This document shows positions 1 through 9,208 of a stretch of 57,252 nucleotides of DNA, piece after piece. Each line of letters starts with the position of its first letter. The first letter of the stretch is position 1. The notes beneath the pieces are model-generated. The model had not been told where the DNA came from. It made no database searches and saw only the letters and a program-made list of their open reading frames with translations. The translations under genes were made by a program, and so were the position numbers. Source of the stretch: Aeromicrobium sp. (lineage in GTDB: Bacteria; Actinomycetota; Actinomycetes; Propionibacteriales; Nocardioidaceae); assembly GCA_025964895.1 (NCBI GenBank), contig JAOPXY010000037.1:1-57252 (forward strand), read 5' to 3'.

Positions 1-2
1 CG

Positions 3-683
3 ACCAGTGACGCCTACGAAGGCGGAGCGCTCGGAACAACGAACCCGCACGACATCTACGACGAGTGGGTGGAGAAAAAGGGCGGAGGCAACGCACTGGA
101 CGCCGTTTTCCCTGTCGCGAAGACCGAGATCGGAAACATCGGCTACATCATCTGCCACGAGGGTGCTTACCCCGAAATCTCTCGAGGACTAGCGATGAAC
201 GGGGCCGAAATCATCATTCGGGCGACCCTCATCGATCCGCAGACCAGCAATGGGATGTGGGAGTTGCAAAACCGTGCGCACGCAGTGTTCAACCAGGTAG
301 TCGTGGTGTCGCCCAACCTCGGACCGCAGGTCGATGACAACGGCGCCATGTACGACCTGTTCGGAGGACGGTCGATGATCGTTGACCACAAGGGGCACAT
401 CCTTTCGAGGCAGGAGGGCGTGTCGCCAGGAGATTCGTTCGTCAGCGCGGTCGTGGACATTGAAGCGATTAGGCGTTCTCGTATCGCCAACGGCGTGACG
501 AACTGGTTCAAGGATCTGAGGACTGAGCAGTACGCAGCGATCTACAAAGACGAGATCTATGCCAGGAATCAGTACGCGGAGGAGTTGCCGCAGGAGGGTT
601 GGCTCGCCCGCGAGGAAAAGCGACGTGCTGGCAATATCCAAGCTCTCGTCCAGCGCGGAGTCCTGACCCCGCCCTCGAGCTAA
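3..683 (+). CDS. Nitrilase-superfamily carbon-nitrogen hydrolase (5' partial)
   Basis: The gene enters from the left edge, and the frame is open from base 3. The protein probably hydrolyses an amide or nitrile C-N bond in the cytoplasm. The nitrilase nucleophile region is visible as IICHEGAYPE, with the Cys-x-Glu arrangement of the family, followed by GLAMNGAEIIIR, which matches the conserved segment after the catalytic Cys in aliphatic amidases. The N-terminal part with the first catalytic Glu and Lys lies outside the window. The C-terminal tail (NWFKDLRTEQY onwards) is longer than in minimal nitrilases. An alcohol dehydrogenase starts 39 bases downstream on the same strand, so this is probably the first visible gene of a catabolic operon. 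The substrate cannot be read from the sequence. Confidence 0.85.
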   Translation, partial: TSDAYEGGALGTTNPHDIYDEWVEKKGGGNALDAVFPVAKTEIGNIGYIICHEGAYPEISRGLAMNGAEIIIRATLIDPQTSNGMWELQNRAHAVFNQVVVVSPNLGPQVDDNGAMYDLFGGRSMIVDHKGHILSRQEGVSPGDSFVSAVVDIEAIRRSRIANGVTNWFKDLRTEQYAAIYKDEIYARNQYAEELPQEGWLAREEKRRAGNIQALVQRGVLTPPSS

Positions 684-722
684 CCCAGCCAGCAGCAACG
701 TCCCGTCAGCCACAGGAGCATC

Positions 723-1724
723 GTGAAAGCAGCCGTACTCGGGCGTCCCGCGCCAATTGGGGAATCGCCGTTGACTATTCAAGAGGTACCAGATCCGATA
801 CCGGGGCCGGGTGAGCTGTTGATCCGGGTTCGAGCATGTGGGGTCTGCCGCTCCAACCTGCACATGGTGCAGGGCGAATGGATGCCCGGGTCACCCTCGC
901 ACCTGCCCATCATTCCCGGGCACGAGGTGGTGGGCGAGGTGGTGGAGGTCGGTAGCGGCGCAGATGCATCGAGAATCGGCGAGCGTGTCGGCGTTCAGCC
1001 GCTGTGGTCGACATGCGGTAGTTGCGAACACTGCCTGACCGGGACAGAGCAAAGGTGTAGAAGGAGGCAGATCACCGGCGAGACGCGCGACGGCGGATTC
1101 GCCGAACTCATGCTCGCCGACGCGCGATTCGCATTCCCCATTCCGAACGGCCTGACAGACACGGAGGCGGCGCCATTGCTGTGCCCGGGCGTCACCGCCC
1201 TCGGCGCAGTCCGCAAGGCTGCCGTGTCACCTGGCCATCGGGTTGGAGTCCTGGGCATCGGTGGTGTCGGCCACATGGTCATCCAGTTCGCCGCGCTCGC
1301 GGGTGCAGAGGTCACCGCCATCACTGGAACCCCCGCAAACGGTGCGCTCGCGCGGGAGGTGGGCGCACATCACGTGAGCTCTCCCGCCTCGCAGGGGTCT
1401 GCACTTGCCGACGGCACTCAGGACTCGACGATTGTGTTCGCCCCGTCAGCGGAGGCCGTGGCCGAGGCGGTCCGGGTCACCAAGCCCGGCGGACGGATCG
1501 TTCTCGGCGTACCTGCGCCGATCGCACCACTCGACGTCGGAGACGAGAAGGTCGTACTCACTACCGTCCTGGGGAGCAGGTCGGACGTCGGTCAGGTGCT
1601 TGACCTTGCGGCTCGCGGACTGATTCGAGTAGTTCACCGGGACTATCCGCTTGCGGAGGTCAATGACGTCCTCGGGCAACTGGCCGCCGGCAATGTAAGG
1701 GCCAGAGCGGTGCTGGTTCCATGA
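723..1724 (+). CDS. Zinc-dependent alcohol dehydrogenase
   Basis: This is a medium-chain dehydrogenase/reductase of 333 aa with a GTG start, likely to oxidise an alcohol or reduce an aldehyde with NAD(P). The N-terminal GroES-like domain has the catalytic zinc ligands in CGVCRSNLH and GHEVVGE. The structural zinc cysteines are in the CGSCEHCLTGTEQRC stretch. The Rossmann motif is GIGGVGHMVIQFA near residue 180. The length is typical of AdhP-like enzymes. The stop overlaps the ATG of the next gene by 4 bases, so the two are probably translationally coupled. In this setting it may process an alcohol or aldehyde released by the upstream C-N hydrolase, but that is inference. Confidence 0.9.
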   Translation: MKAAVLGRPAPIGESPLTIQEVPDPIPGPGELLIRVRACGVCRSNLHMVQGEWMPGSPSHLPIIPGHEVVGEVVEVGSGADASRIGERVGVQPLWSTCGSCEHCLTGTEQRCRRRQITGETRDGGFAELMLADARFAFPIPNGLTDTEAAPLLCPGVTALGAVRKAAVSPGHRVGVLGIGGVGHMVIQFAALAGAEVTAITGTPANGALAREVGAHHVSSPASQGSALADGTQDSTIVFAPSAEAVAEAVRVTKPGGRIVLGVPAPIAPLDVGDEKVVLTTVLGSRSDVGQVLDLAARGLIRVVHRDYPLAEVNDVLGQLAAGNVRARAVLVP

Positions 1725-2848
1725 GTCAGGCGCCCCTGCGCTTCGCCATGGTGGGGCGTGGCTGGCGCGGGGACCACTACCTCCGAATAGCTGACAGCCT
1801 TCCGGACTCTTTCGAGTGCTGCGGCGTCGTCACGCGGAACGAGCCAGCCGCGCGTGCGCTCGAGGCCCAGTGGAACGTCGCCACCTATCGCGACATCGAT
1901 GACATGCTGACCCGTGCCAAGCCTGATGTCGTCGTCACGAGCGTTCCTCCCTCGGTCAACGCGTCGGTGCTGACGCACCTCGTGCGCAGCGGCGTCCACG
2001 TCTTGGCCGAGACGCCACCGGCAGCTTCCGTTGAAGATTTGAGGGGACTCTGGTCGGATGTCGGAAGCTCCAACCGGGTGCAGGTGGCTGAGCAACATCC
2101 CTTCCTTCCGCGGATCGCCGCGATTCGCGAAATCCTCCGGTTCGGCCAGCTTGGCGTGGCGACCTCTGCGTCGGTGTCTTGGACGCACGACTACCACGCT
2201 GTCGCGATCCTCAGGAGTGTGCTGGGTACCGACGCCGGTCCTGTGCGGGTTCACGCCGTTTCCCACGAGGGACAGCTGATGTCCGGTCCTGATCGCGAGG
2301 GGTGGGCCGAATCCATTGAGACCCAAACACGCCACACCAGTGCCTTGATCGACTTCGGGGAAACGACTGGAACCTACGACTTCACCGACGGTCAATGGTT
2401 CAACCCGCTGCGGCCACGGTCGCTCGTCGTACGTGCGAGTCGAGGAATCGTGACGGACGGCTCGGTGGTCCGCAACGTCGGAGGAACTGATGTGGCTCGC
2501 TCGACCATTGCACGCCGCAACCTCGGTGAGGATGGCAACCTGGAGGGATTCGATCTCGACACGATGACCTTTGAAGGAACCGTCGTCTATCGCAACCCCT
2601 TCCGTGGCGCACGGCTTTCTGACGAGGAGGTGGCGATCGCATCCTGCCTCAAAGCCACCGGACAGTGGGCCGGTGGCGAGGGGCCAGCTCCGTATCCATT
2701 GGCCGACGCTTGTGAGGATCAGGCGATAGCACTCGCTATGCACGAGGCAGCCTCAGGCAGAGGACCAGTGCTCAGCGGACCAGAGGCGTGGAGCTCGTCG
2801 CTCCAAGGCCCGGCCCGGCTCGTGGACGCGCCTTTTGATGGCCAGTGA
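1721..2848 (+). CDS. Gfo/Idh/MocA-family oxidoreductase, EKP motif altered
   Basis: The 375-aa protein has an N-terminal Rossmann fold starting at RFAMVGRGWRGDHY and a C-terminal Gfo/Idh-like domain, as in NAD(P)-dependent sugar or inositol dehydrogenases. The family's EKP motif is replaced by ETP at residues 97-99 (context VLAETPPAAS). The lysine usually implicated in catalysis and cofactor binding is therefore missing. The middle of the protein (SWTHDYHAVAILRSVLG) resembles the substrate-domain entry. It overlaps the preceding dehydrogenase gene by 4 bases. It may be a dehydrogenase with altered chemistry or a non-enzymatic member. No gene follows for about 380 bases. Confidence 0.8.
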   Translation: MSQAPLRFAMVGRGWRGDHYLRIADSLPDSFECCGVVTRNEPAARALEAQWNVATYRDIDDMLTRAKPDVVVTSVPPSVNASVLTHLVRSGVHVLAETPPAASVEDLRGLWSDVGSSNRVQVAEQHPFLPRIAAIREILRFGQLGVATSASVSWTHDYHAVAILRSVLGTDAGPVRVHAVSHEGQLMSGPDREGWAESIETQTRHTSALIDFGETTGTYDFTDGQWFNPLRPRSLVVRASRGIVTDGSVVRNVGGTDVARSTIARRNLGEDGNLEGFDLDTMTFEGTVVYRNPFRGARLSDEEVAIASCLKATGQWAGGEGPAPYPLADACEDQAIALAMHEAASGRGPVLSGPEAWSSSLQGPARLVDAPFDGQ

Positions 2849-2889
2849 TTCGAAGAGCCCCACGTTCCTGATGCACCTGAGCTGAGTGA

Positions 2890-3087
2890 TCGAGACGTCG
2901 ACCAAGTCTCTGCTCAGCAACCGGACGACCTCTCGATGATCTACCCCCAGACGTGGCAAGGATCGATGAGGCGATCGCCCTCGAACGGGTCGACGTCGCG
3001 CTCATAGGCTCGCTCGGCCTCGACGAACGCGCGACCGTTCACGCGCTGCAGGTGCAAGTGCTGGTCTCCGCAATGGAGCGGGCCTGA
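2890..3087 (+). pseudogene. Possible 3' remnant of a coding sequence
   Basis: This 65-codon stretch is open and protein-like but has no start codon until a Met four codons from the end. Its C-terminal half reads like an amphipathic, actinobacterial-style sequence (ALERVDVALIGSLGL, then VHALQVQVLVSAMERA and a stop). It sits between the Gfo/Idh-like gene and the AT-richer leader of the FAD monooxygenase gene. I do not recognise the family. It could be the decayed end of a deleted gene, or a chance open frame in high-GC DNA. Confidence 0.25.
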
Positions 3088-3109
3088 CTCCGGCGCGAAG
3101 GGAAAACTG

Positions 3110-3142
3110 TTTCGTCCACATTAATTCGCATTTCAAACGAAA
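3110..3142. promoter_or_regulatory. AT-rich leader with TTTCGT...ACGAAA inverted repeat
   Basis: A 6-bp inverted repeat (TTTCGT at 3110-3115, ACGAAA at 3137-3142) lies in the locally AT-rich stretch 3100-3200, upstream of the FAD monooxygenase gene. A TACGTT hexamer at 3173-3178 could serve as a -10 element. This may be a promoter/operator region. The evidence is only sequence symmetry and base composition. Confidence 0.3.
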
Positions 3143-3227
3143 ATAACCCCTTCTCACTGCCAAAGAATGCGATACGTTGCCGAAAGACGGAAAATCCGAA
3201 TGGATTGGCACCTGAAAGCGAGCAAAT

Positions 3228-4391
3228 GTGAGCGACAAAACGATGACGCGACATGCCGAGATTGCGGGCGCCGGCATGGTCGGCCTGACGGCAGCGTGCT
3301 GCTTGGCGCGAAGGGGCTGGACGGTACGGGTCCATGAGAAGGCCTCCGACTTGCGGGAGATCGGCGCAGGCATGAGCGTGTGGCCGAATGGCATCCGGGC
3401 GCTGGAGGACGCAGGAGCGTTGGCGAACGCCGAGCTGGGGACCGACCGGCTCGAGTCGTGGCAGCTGCTCGATCATCGTGGGCGCGTGCTGCAGGACGAG
3501 TGGATGAGTCACGGTGTCGAGGAGTCTCGCAGCATACTTCGGCCGCAGGTGCACGCTGCGCTCGTAACGAGCGCTCGCGACCTGGGAGTGGAGATCGTGA
3601 CGAGCTCCCGCGTCATCGCTGCCCGCGAGACGGGTGAGCTCGTGCTGGAGTCGGGCGAGGTCCTCGCCGCCGACCTGGTGATCGGGGCCGACGGCGTGCA
3701 CTCCCCGGTGCGGGAGTCCCTGGGGCTCACCAAGAGCAAGACCGAACTGCCCGACGGTGGAGGCCGACACCTGATCAAGCGTCTACCTAGCGATCCGGTC
3801 AACATCATGATCGAGACGTGGGTGGGCGGTCGCCGCATCGGCATCCTGCCGTGCTCAGAGGACCAGGTCTACATGTACCTGTGTTGCCCCGCGGACGACG
3901 CCACCGGGCGGGCGCAGACCGAGAGCTTGCAGACGTGGTTCGACGACTTCCCCCAGCTTCGCCCGTTCCTCGAGCGCATCGAGCTGGGAGCCGAGTGGCG
4001 CCAGTTCACCGACGTTGCGGTGTCGGCATGGCACCGCGGCAAGGTGGCGCTCGTCGGCGATGCAGCCTGCGCGATGAGTCCCAACCTGGGGCAGGCCGCC
4101 TGCGTCGGGATGTCGAATGCCTCGGCCCTCGCCCAGGCCCTCGATTCCTACTCCGATCTGGAGGAGGCTCTGGTCGCGTGGGAGGCGGGTGAGCGCAGCG
4201 TCACGGATGCCACGCAGAGATACTCGCGCTTCTACGGCTGGATCGGCACCCACTGGCCGCGCCCGCTCATCGACCTCCGATCGGCGCTGATCTGGACCCT
4301 CGGGAGGTCCAAGCGTGTGCAGAACCGCATCAACGTGGCGACTCGTCACGTTCCCTCCTACCCGGCGCCGCGCAGCGGCTCGGCTCTCTGA
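3228..4391 (+). CDS. FAD-dependent monooxygenase (PHBH/UbiH type)
   Basis: This 387-aa class A flavoprotein monooxygenase probably hydroxylates an aromatic or heteroaromatic ring using NAD(P)H and O2. The FAD-binding GxGxxG region is AEIAGAGMVGLTAACCLARRGW at the N terminus. The DG motif is LVIGADGVHSPVR in the middle, and the third FAD motif is VALVGDAACAMSPNLGQAA near residue 280. Length and motif order match salicylate- and 6-hydroxynicotinate-type hydroxylases. I chose the GTG at 3228; an in-frame ATG lies at 3243. A sugar-type ABC transporter operon follows after 23 bases, suggesting that the imported compound or its product is hydroxylated here. The substrate is unknown. Confidence 0.85.
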   Translation: MSDKTMTRHAEIAGAGMVGLTAACCLARRGWTVRVHEKASDLREIGAGMSVWPNGIRALEDAGALANAELGTDRLESWQLLDHRGRVLQDEWMSHGVEESRSILRPQVHAALVTSARDLGVEIVTSSRVIAARETGELVLESGEVLAADLVIGADGVHSPVRESLGLTKSKTELPDGGGRHLIKRLPSDPVNIMIETWVGGRRIGILPCSEDQVYMYLCCPADDATGRAQTESLQTWFDDFPQLRPFLERIELGAEWRQFTDVAVSAWHRGKVALVGDAACAMSPNLGQAACVGMSNASALAQALDSYSDLEEALVAWEAGERSVTDATQRYSRFYGWIGTHWPRPLIDLRSALIWTLGRSKRVQNRINVATRHVPSYPAPRSGSAL

Positions 4392-4414
4392 GATCCCCCA
4401 CCTAGGAGAAGCAC

Positions 4415-5575
4415 ATGAAGCGCACGTTGTTGTTCTGTCCTGCTCTCACCCTGACCATCGCTCTGGCCACCAGTGCCTGTTCGAGCACTGGTTCCGACAG
4501 CGACTCCGGTGCCGGCGACCCGCCGGCCGCCGGGGGAAAGGAGCTGCACGCCACCGTGCTTGACGAGAAGCTCGCCGCGCTCGATGCATCCCTGCCGGCC
4601 ACGAAGGTGGACGTCGGCAACGGCATCACTGTGCCGTTCGACAAAGGTGAGAAGCTCAAGGTCGCGTTCAGTGGCTATGGCAAGGGATTCGACTACTCCG
4701 TTCCCGAGTTCGCTGCGGCGAAGGACATGGCCAAGGAGCTCGGCATCGAGGTCGACGAGTTCGATCCCAGCGGCGATCCGCAGAAGCAGGTGGGACAGCT
4801 GCAGGACATCATGGCCAGCGGCAAGTACAACGCCGTCGTCGTGTATCCGCTGTCACCGGATCTGACGTGCGACCTACTGACCGAGCAGATGCCGAAACGA
4901 GGGATCCTCACCGCTGCGATCGGAAACCCTGCCTGCACCGACGATGCGACAACAGGCTCGGCCGGCATGGTGACGACGATCCCCGACACGGGAGGCACTG
5001 ACTACGTCTTCCCGTCGTGGGCCGAAGAGATCGCCAAGCGGGAGAAGGGGGGAACCGCCCTCGTGGTCACGGGTCTGGCACTCGACATCGGTGCGAAGCT
5101 CTCCGGTGACGCTGTCAAGGACGTGTTTCCCAAGTACGACCTGAAGCTTGCTGCACTGATGCGCACCGACTTCTCCCAGGCCGACGCGCTGCAGAAGGTC
5201 CAGGACGGCCTGCAGGCGCACCCCGACACCACCGTGATCGCCAGCTCCTTCCCGGAAGGCACGCAAGCTGCGCTGACCGCTGTGAAGGCAGCCGGCCTGC
5301 AGGACAAGGTCGCCGTCTACGACTTCGGCGCAAACGAGCTGGCGCTGGACGAGATCGCAGACGGCGGCGTGCAGGGCGGGTCGCCGTTCTATCCCTACAC
5401 CAAGGTGAAGGCGGCATTCGCCGCCCTGCAGCTTGCTCGTCACGGAGTCGAGGTGGACCGCTACTACCCGTACTCGGGGCACGCGGTGGAGTCGATGCGC
5501 CCAGCGGGGGCGAAGACGATGTTCGTGACCAAGGACAACGTCGCGGAGTTCTCCAGCGACGTCGCCGAGTACTGA
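4415..5575 (+). CDS. Rbs-type ABC transporter substrate-binding lipoprotein
   Basis: This 386-aa periplasmic-binding-protein-like lipoprotein is the capture subunit of the ABC importer encoded with the next two genes. The signal peptide ends in the lipobox ATSAC, with Cys22 as the acylation site. A Ser/Gly/Asp-rich linker follows, then an RbsB-like domain with KVAFSGYGKGFDYSVPEF at its start. AGGAG sits at about 4404-4408, so the start is well supported. The family usually binds monosaccharides. The neighbouring monooxygenase, amidohydrolase and Lrp-type regulator suggest that this member may bind a non-sugar ligand such as an amide or N-heterocycle; that part is inference. Confidence 0.88.
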   Translation: MKRTLLFCPALTLTIALATSACSSTGSDSDSGAGDPPAAGGKELHATVLDEKLAALDASLPATKVDVGNGITVPFDKGEKLKVAFSGYGKGFDYSVPEFAAAKDMAKELGIEVDEFDPSGDPQKQVGQLQDIMASGKYNAVVVYPLSPDLTCDLLTEQMPKRGILTAAIGNPACTDDATTGSAGMVTTIPDTGGTDYVFPSWAEEIAKREKGGTALVVTGLALDIGAKLSGDAVKDVFPKYDLKLAALMRTDFSQADALQKVQDGLQAHPDTTVIASSFPEGTQAALTAVKAAGLQDKVAVYDFGANELALDEIADGGVQGGSPFYPYTKVKAAFAALQLARHGVEVDRYYPYSGHAVESMRPAGAKTMFVTKDNVAEFSSDVAEY

Positions 5576-5599
5576 TCCGATCGGAAGCGGGAGGTCGTC

Positions 5600-7096
5600 G
5601 TGAGTGTCAGGCTCAGCAACATCGGCAAACGGTACGGAGCCACGCGCGCACTGAACGGGGTCGACCTCACGCTCACCGGGGGACGTGTGCACGCTCTCGT
5701 CGGCGAGAACGGTGCAGGCAAGTCGACCTGCTTGGGGATCATCGGGGGACGGACCGTGCCCTCGACGGGTGAGATCGAGCTGGATGGGGAGCGCGTCACG
5801 TTCGCCTCGCCCGCGCACGCGGCAAGCAACGGTGTCGTGTCGATCTATCAAGAGCTCTCGGTGATCCCCAGCATGTCGGTGTTGCACAATGTCTTCCTGG
5901 GCAGCGAGCCGCGCCGGACGCGGTGGACGGACGACAGCGCAGCGATGCGCACGGCGTACGCCCAGGTGGCGAGTCGGATCGGGGCGGACATCGATCCTGA
6001 CGTCGAAGTCGGCAGCTTGTCGGTCGGTGACCAGCAGATGGTCGAGATCATGCGAGCCCTGTCGCGGCGGCCTCGTGTCATGTTGATGGATGAGCCGACC
6101 GCGGCTCTGGGGCCCCGCGAGCGACAAGCGCTCTACGGGGTCATCGCCGGACTGCGTGACGAAGGTGTCGTCGTGGCATTCGTCAGTCACAACCTCGAGG
6201 AAGTGCTCGGCGTGAGTGACGACATCAGCGTGTTTCGCGACGGCGAGCTGTGCGGTTCGGGGCCGAGCGATCAGTGGAGCCGCGACTCGCTGATGAGCGC
6301 GATGATCGGTCACCCCCCGCAGGTCGACCTCAGGGGCACCTCGGCCTCCCCCAAGCCGCGGAAGGAGCTGCTGAGGGTCGACGGCCTGTCAGGGGGAAGG
6401 GTCGAAGACGTGAGCCTCGACGTGCGGGCGGGCGAGATCGTGGGCATCGCGGGTCTTGTGGGGTCCGGACGTTCGACTTTGCTGCGGTTGATCGCCGGTG
6501 CCCAGCGGCCGACCACCGGCAGGTGGCAGCTGGACGGGGTGAAGCAGCCGTGGCCGTCGTCGGTGCGGTCGGCCCGACGGCAGGGGATTGTCTACCTCAC
6601 GGAGGACCGCAAGGCGCAAGGAATCCTGCCCGAGTCGACTACCGCCGAGAACATCGTGCTGGGACGGCTTGGTCCGGTCGCCCGGCGGGGCATCGTGACC
6701 AGGAGAAGCGTTCGCGATCACGCCGATGTCGCAGGTCGACAGGTGGGATTTGCGACGACCCGACTCAGCACGAACATCGGTGCTCTTTCGGGAGGCAATC
6801 AGCAGAAGGCGCTGCTGGCGCGGGTCCTGCACGCGAAGCCGCGACTGATCCTGGCCGACGAGCCCACCCGAGGCGTCGACGTCGGCGCCAAGGATGAGAT
6901 CTCCCGGGCACTGCGGGACATCGCCGATCGTGGTGGCTCGGTCATGATGGTCTCCTCCGAGTACGAGGAGCTCGCGGAGAACTGCGATCGCGTCCTGGTC
7001 ATGTGGCACGGCACGGTCGTCGCCGAACTGCGAGGACCGGACATCGGCGTCGACACCATGGTGAAACTCTCGTTCGGCACGGAAGGACTGACATGA
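5600..7096 (+). CDS. Rbs/Mgl-type ABC transporter ATPase (two NBDs)
   Basis: The 498-aa protein carries two fused ABC ATPase domains, as in RbsA and MglA, and energises import together with the adjacent permease. The first domain has Walker A GENGAGKST, a signature-like LSVGDQQMVEI and Walker B VMLMDEPTAAL. The second has the degenerate Walker A GLVGSGRST that is usual in this family, signature LSGGNQQKALLARVL and Walker B LILADEPTRGVD. The start is GTG, 24 bases after the lipoprotein gene. The stop overlaps the ATG of the permease gene by 4 bases. Confidence 0.93.
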   Translation: MSVRLSNIGKRYGATRALNGVDLTLTGGRVHALVGENGAGKSTCLGIIGGRTVPSTGEIELDGERVTFASPAHAASNGVVSIYQELSVIPSMSVLHNVFLGSEPRRTRWTDDSAAMRTAYAQVASRIGADIDPDVEVGSLSVGDQQMVEIMRALSRRPRVMLMDEPTAALGPRERQALYGVIAGLRDEGVVVAFVSHNLEEVLGVSDDISVFRDGELCGSGPSDQWSRDSLMSAMIGHPPQVDLRGTSASPKPRKELLRVDGLSGGRVEDVSLDVRAGEIVGIAGLVGSGRSTLLRLIAGAQRPTTGRWQLDGVKQPWPSSVRSARRQGIVYLTEDRKAQGILPESTTAENIVLGRLGPVARRGIVTRRSVRDHADVAGRQVGFATTRLSTNIGALSGGNQQKALLARVLHAKPRLILADEPTRGVDVGAKDEISRALRDIADRGGSVMMVSSEYEELAENCDRVLVMWHGTVVAELRGPDIGVDTMVKLSFGTEGLT

Positions 7097-8115
7097 CCCA
7101 GGTATCGAAGACCATGGTGACGCGACCGGATGACACGGCGTCGAGCCGGCCGGATGCAGGGCGTGCGAGAAGTGGCGTCCGGCGTGTGGGTGAGGCTGTG
7201 GCCCTCTACGCGCCGGTCCTCATGCTGGTGGTGCTCGTGATCGTCGCCTCGGTCCTGAACGACCGGTTCTGGGCTCCGGAGAACCTGCGCAACATGCTCA
7301 CCCAGAACTCGGCGTTGGCACTGGTGGCCTTCGGCATGACACTCGTGATCATCGCGGGAGTCTTCGACTTGTCGGTCGGTGCCATCTTCGCGGCCGGATC
7401 GGTCATCTTCGCGATGCTCTCCAACGAGGTACTCCTTCTACCGGCAGCCTTGATCACCGTCGTGGTGGGAGCACTCGCTGGTGCGGTCAACGCCTACGTC
7501 GTGAACTCGTTGCGGGTCAACTCCTTCATCGGGACACTCGCCACCGGGGCGGTGTTCTCCGGCTTGGTCTACATCCTGTGCGACTCGTCACCGGTCCAAG
7601 CCAGACGAGAAGGATTCGAGACGCTCGGGCTCGGCCGCATCGCGGGTGTCCCGTGTGCTCTCATCGTCGCGGTGGCGGCCTTCGGTCTGTGCGCTGCGCT
7701 CCTCAACGGCACGATCTTCGGGCGCTATGTCTTCGCCGTCGGAGGCAACGCCGCGGCGGCCCACCTGACAGGGGTTCCGGTGCGCGCCGTACGGGCCGCG
7801 TGCTTCGTCCTGGTCGGAGCGCTGGCGGCACTCGGAGGAATGATCACCGGCTCTCAGCTCGGCCTGGGACAGCCTACGCTGGGCTCGAACATCGCCCTGG
7901 ACGCCTTCGCCGTCGTCGTCATCGGCGGGACGTCGGTCTACGGCGGTCGAGGAGCCCTCTGGCGCACCGCTTCGGCCGTGCTGGTGCTGGCGACGTTGAC
8001 CAACATCTTCAACGCGTTGGCCTGGGACACGACGCGGCAGTCGGTTGCCAAGGGCTTGATCATCATCGCGGCCGTCGCTCTCGATGCCGCCCGATCACGT
8101 TCCGATCACGCATGA
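7093..8115 (+). CDS. Rbs-type ABC transporter permease
   Basis: The protein is 340 aa, with a short polar N terminus and then a run of hydrophobic segments from about residue 35 (LYAPVLMLVVLVIVASVL). The RbsC-family motifs GMTLVIIAGVFDLSVG and GGNAAAAHLTGVPV are present. It forms the membrane channel for the upstream binding protein and ATPase. I chose the ATG at 7093 because it overlaps the ATPase stop by 4 bases and places the family's usual N terminus correctly. A longer in-frame extension upstream would read through the ATPase gene. Confidence 0.92.
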   Translation: MTQVSKTMVTRPDDTASSRPDAGRARSGVRRVGEAVALYAPVLMLVVLVIVASVLNDRFWAPENLRNMLTQNSALALVAFGMTLVIIAGVFDLSVGAIFAAGSVIFAMLSNEVLLLPAALITVVVGALAGAVNAYVVNSLRVNSFIGTLATGAVFSGLVYILCDSSPVQARREGFETLGLGRIAGVPCALIVAVAAFGLCAALLNGTIFGRYVFAVGGNAAAAHLTGVPVRAVRAACFVLVGALAALGGMITGSQLGLGQPTLGSNIALDAFAVVVIGGTSVYGGRGALWRTASAVLVLATLTNIFNALAWDTTRQSVAKGLIIIAAVALDAARSRSDHA

Positions 8116-8128
8116 GTAGCGTGGTGGG

Positions 8129-9208
8129 GTGGACGCGCAGGACGGATCCCGCGGCGTGAGCGTCTGGCGGTCAGCTGTCGGCGGACCCGGCAGGTCGGAG
8201 CCAGCCCTCCGCCACGATGGGCAGACTCGATGGACCGGCGCGTTGAGCGAGGTGGAGAAGGACGTCGTCGCGATCCTGCAGGTCGACGGCCGCGCTTCGG
8301 TCAAGTCCATCGCGGCGGCCTTGGACGTCACGACCAAGGTGGCCAGCAGACTGGTCAGCAACCTGTTGTCCACCCGCGACATACGCGTCACCACCGTCAC
8401 GGATCCGCTCCTGCTCGGCTATGGCGCCATGGCGTTCGCCGAGTTCAAGCTGACCGGTGACCTGCCTGCCCGTGATGTCTCCGAGTCCTTCGCGAAGCTC
8501 AGCTGCGTGGACTACGTCGTGAGGACGACAGGGCCGACGGACATGTTGATCAACCTGGTGTGCACCGACATGGCTGAGCTCGCCGATGTGATCGAGTCCC
8601 ATGCGCGGCACGCACAAGGTGCGAACCTGATCGAGGTCACGCCCTACACCGCGCTGCACTACCAGAAGATAAGCCGCGGCACGTCGGCCAGGCGCTACCA
8701 GTCGCAGGCCGGCCTCACGCCCGATCTCAACCACAGCGATCGTGCCATCGTGCGTGCACTGTCCGAGGACGGCCGGGCGCCGTTGCTGGCGATCGCCGAG
8801 CAGATCGGGGTGTCGGAGTCCCATGTGCGGTCCCGCCTCAAGAAGCTGATTTCCTCCGGCGTGGTGCGAGTGGCAGCAGTGCTGGACGCTGGCCTGATGG
8901 GCTACGGCGCTCTGGCGTGGGGCAGGGCGTGCGTCGTCGGCGGACCGATCGCACCGGTCATCGAGGCACTGGTGGAGGTCGACGCGGTGACGTATGTCGC
9001 GGAGACCGCAGGCAGCTTCGACATCATGTTCGAACTCACGTGTGTGGACGATGCCGAGCTTCGCGAGGCACTGGACGTGATCCGCCAGATCCCGTTCCTG
9101 CGCGAACTCGCCATGCACCGATATCTGGATGCCATCTACAAGCCGATGATCCCCTCGCTGCAGAGGCCCGGATCGCCCGTCGAGCAGGAGCAGGAGAGTC
9201 GTCCATGA
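8129..9208 (+). CDS. Tandem Lrp/AsnC-type transcriptional regulator
   Basis: The 359-aa protein contains two complete Lrp/AsnC units in one chain. HTH 1 covers roughly residues 39-90 (LSEVEKDVVAILQVDGRASV), followed by a ligand-sensing domain to about 180. HTH 2 covers about 197-252 (RAIVRALSEDGRAPLLAIAE), followed by a second sensing domain. Ordinary Lrp proteins are about 150 aa and dimerise; the fusion would make a built-in dimer. The start is uncertain: GTG 8129 is used, and GTG 8156 is also possible. The gene ends inside the start of the amidohydrolase gene, so the pair is coupled. It is a paralogue of the regulator at 43511-44515. It probably controls this operon in response to a substrate or metabolite. 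Confidence 0.85.
   Translation: MDAQDGSRGVSVWRSAVGGPGRSEPALRHDGQTRWTGALSEVEKDVVAILQVDGRASVKSIAAALDVTTKVASRLVSNLLSTRDIRVTTVTDPLLLGYGAMAFAEFKLTGDLPARDVSESFAKLSCVDYVVRTTGPTDMLINLVCTDMAELADVIESHARHAQGANLIEVTPYTALHYQKISRGTSARRYQSQAGLTPDLNHSDRAIVRALSEDGRAPLLAIAEQIGVSESHVRSRLKKLISSGVVRVAAVLDAGLMGYGALAWGRACVVGGPIAPVIEALVEVDAVTYVAETAGSFDIMFELTCVDDAELREALDVIRQIPFLRELAMHRYLDAIYKPMIPSLQRPGSPVEQEQESRP

Noticed and set aside
4874..6313. Long open frame on the minus strand opposite the Rbs-type transporter genes
   Set aside because: It crosses two clear genes with known motifs in the other direction; no domain is visible in the translation.
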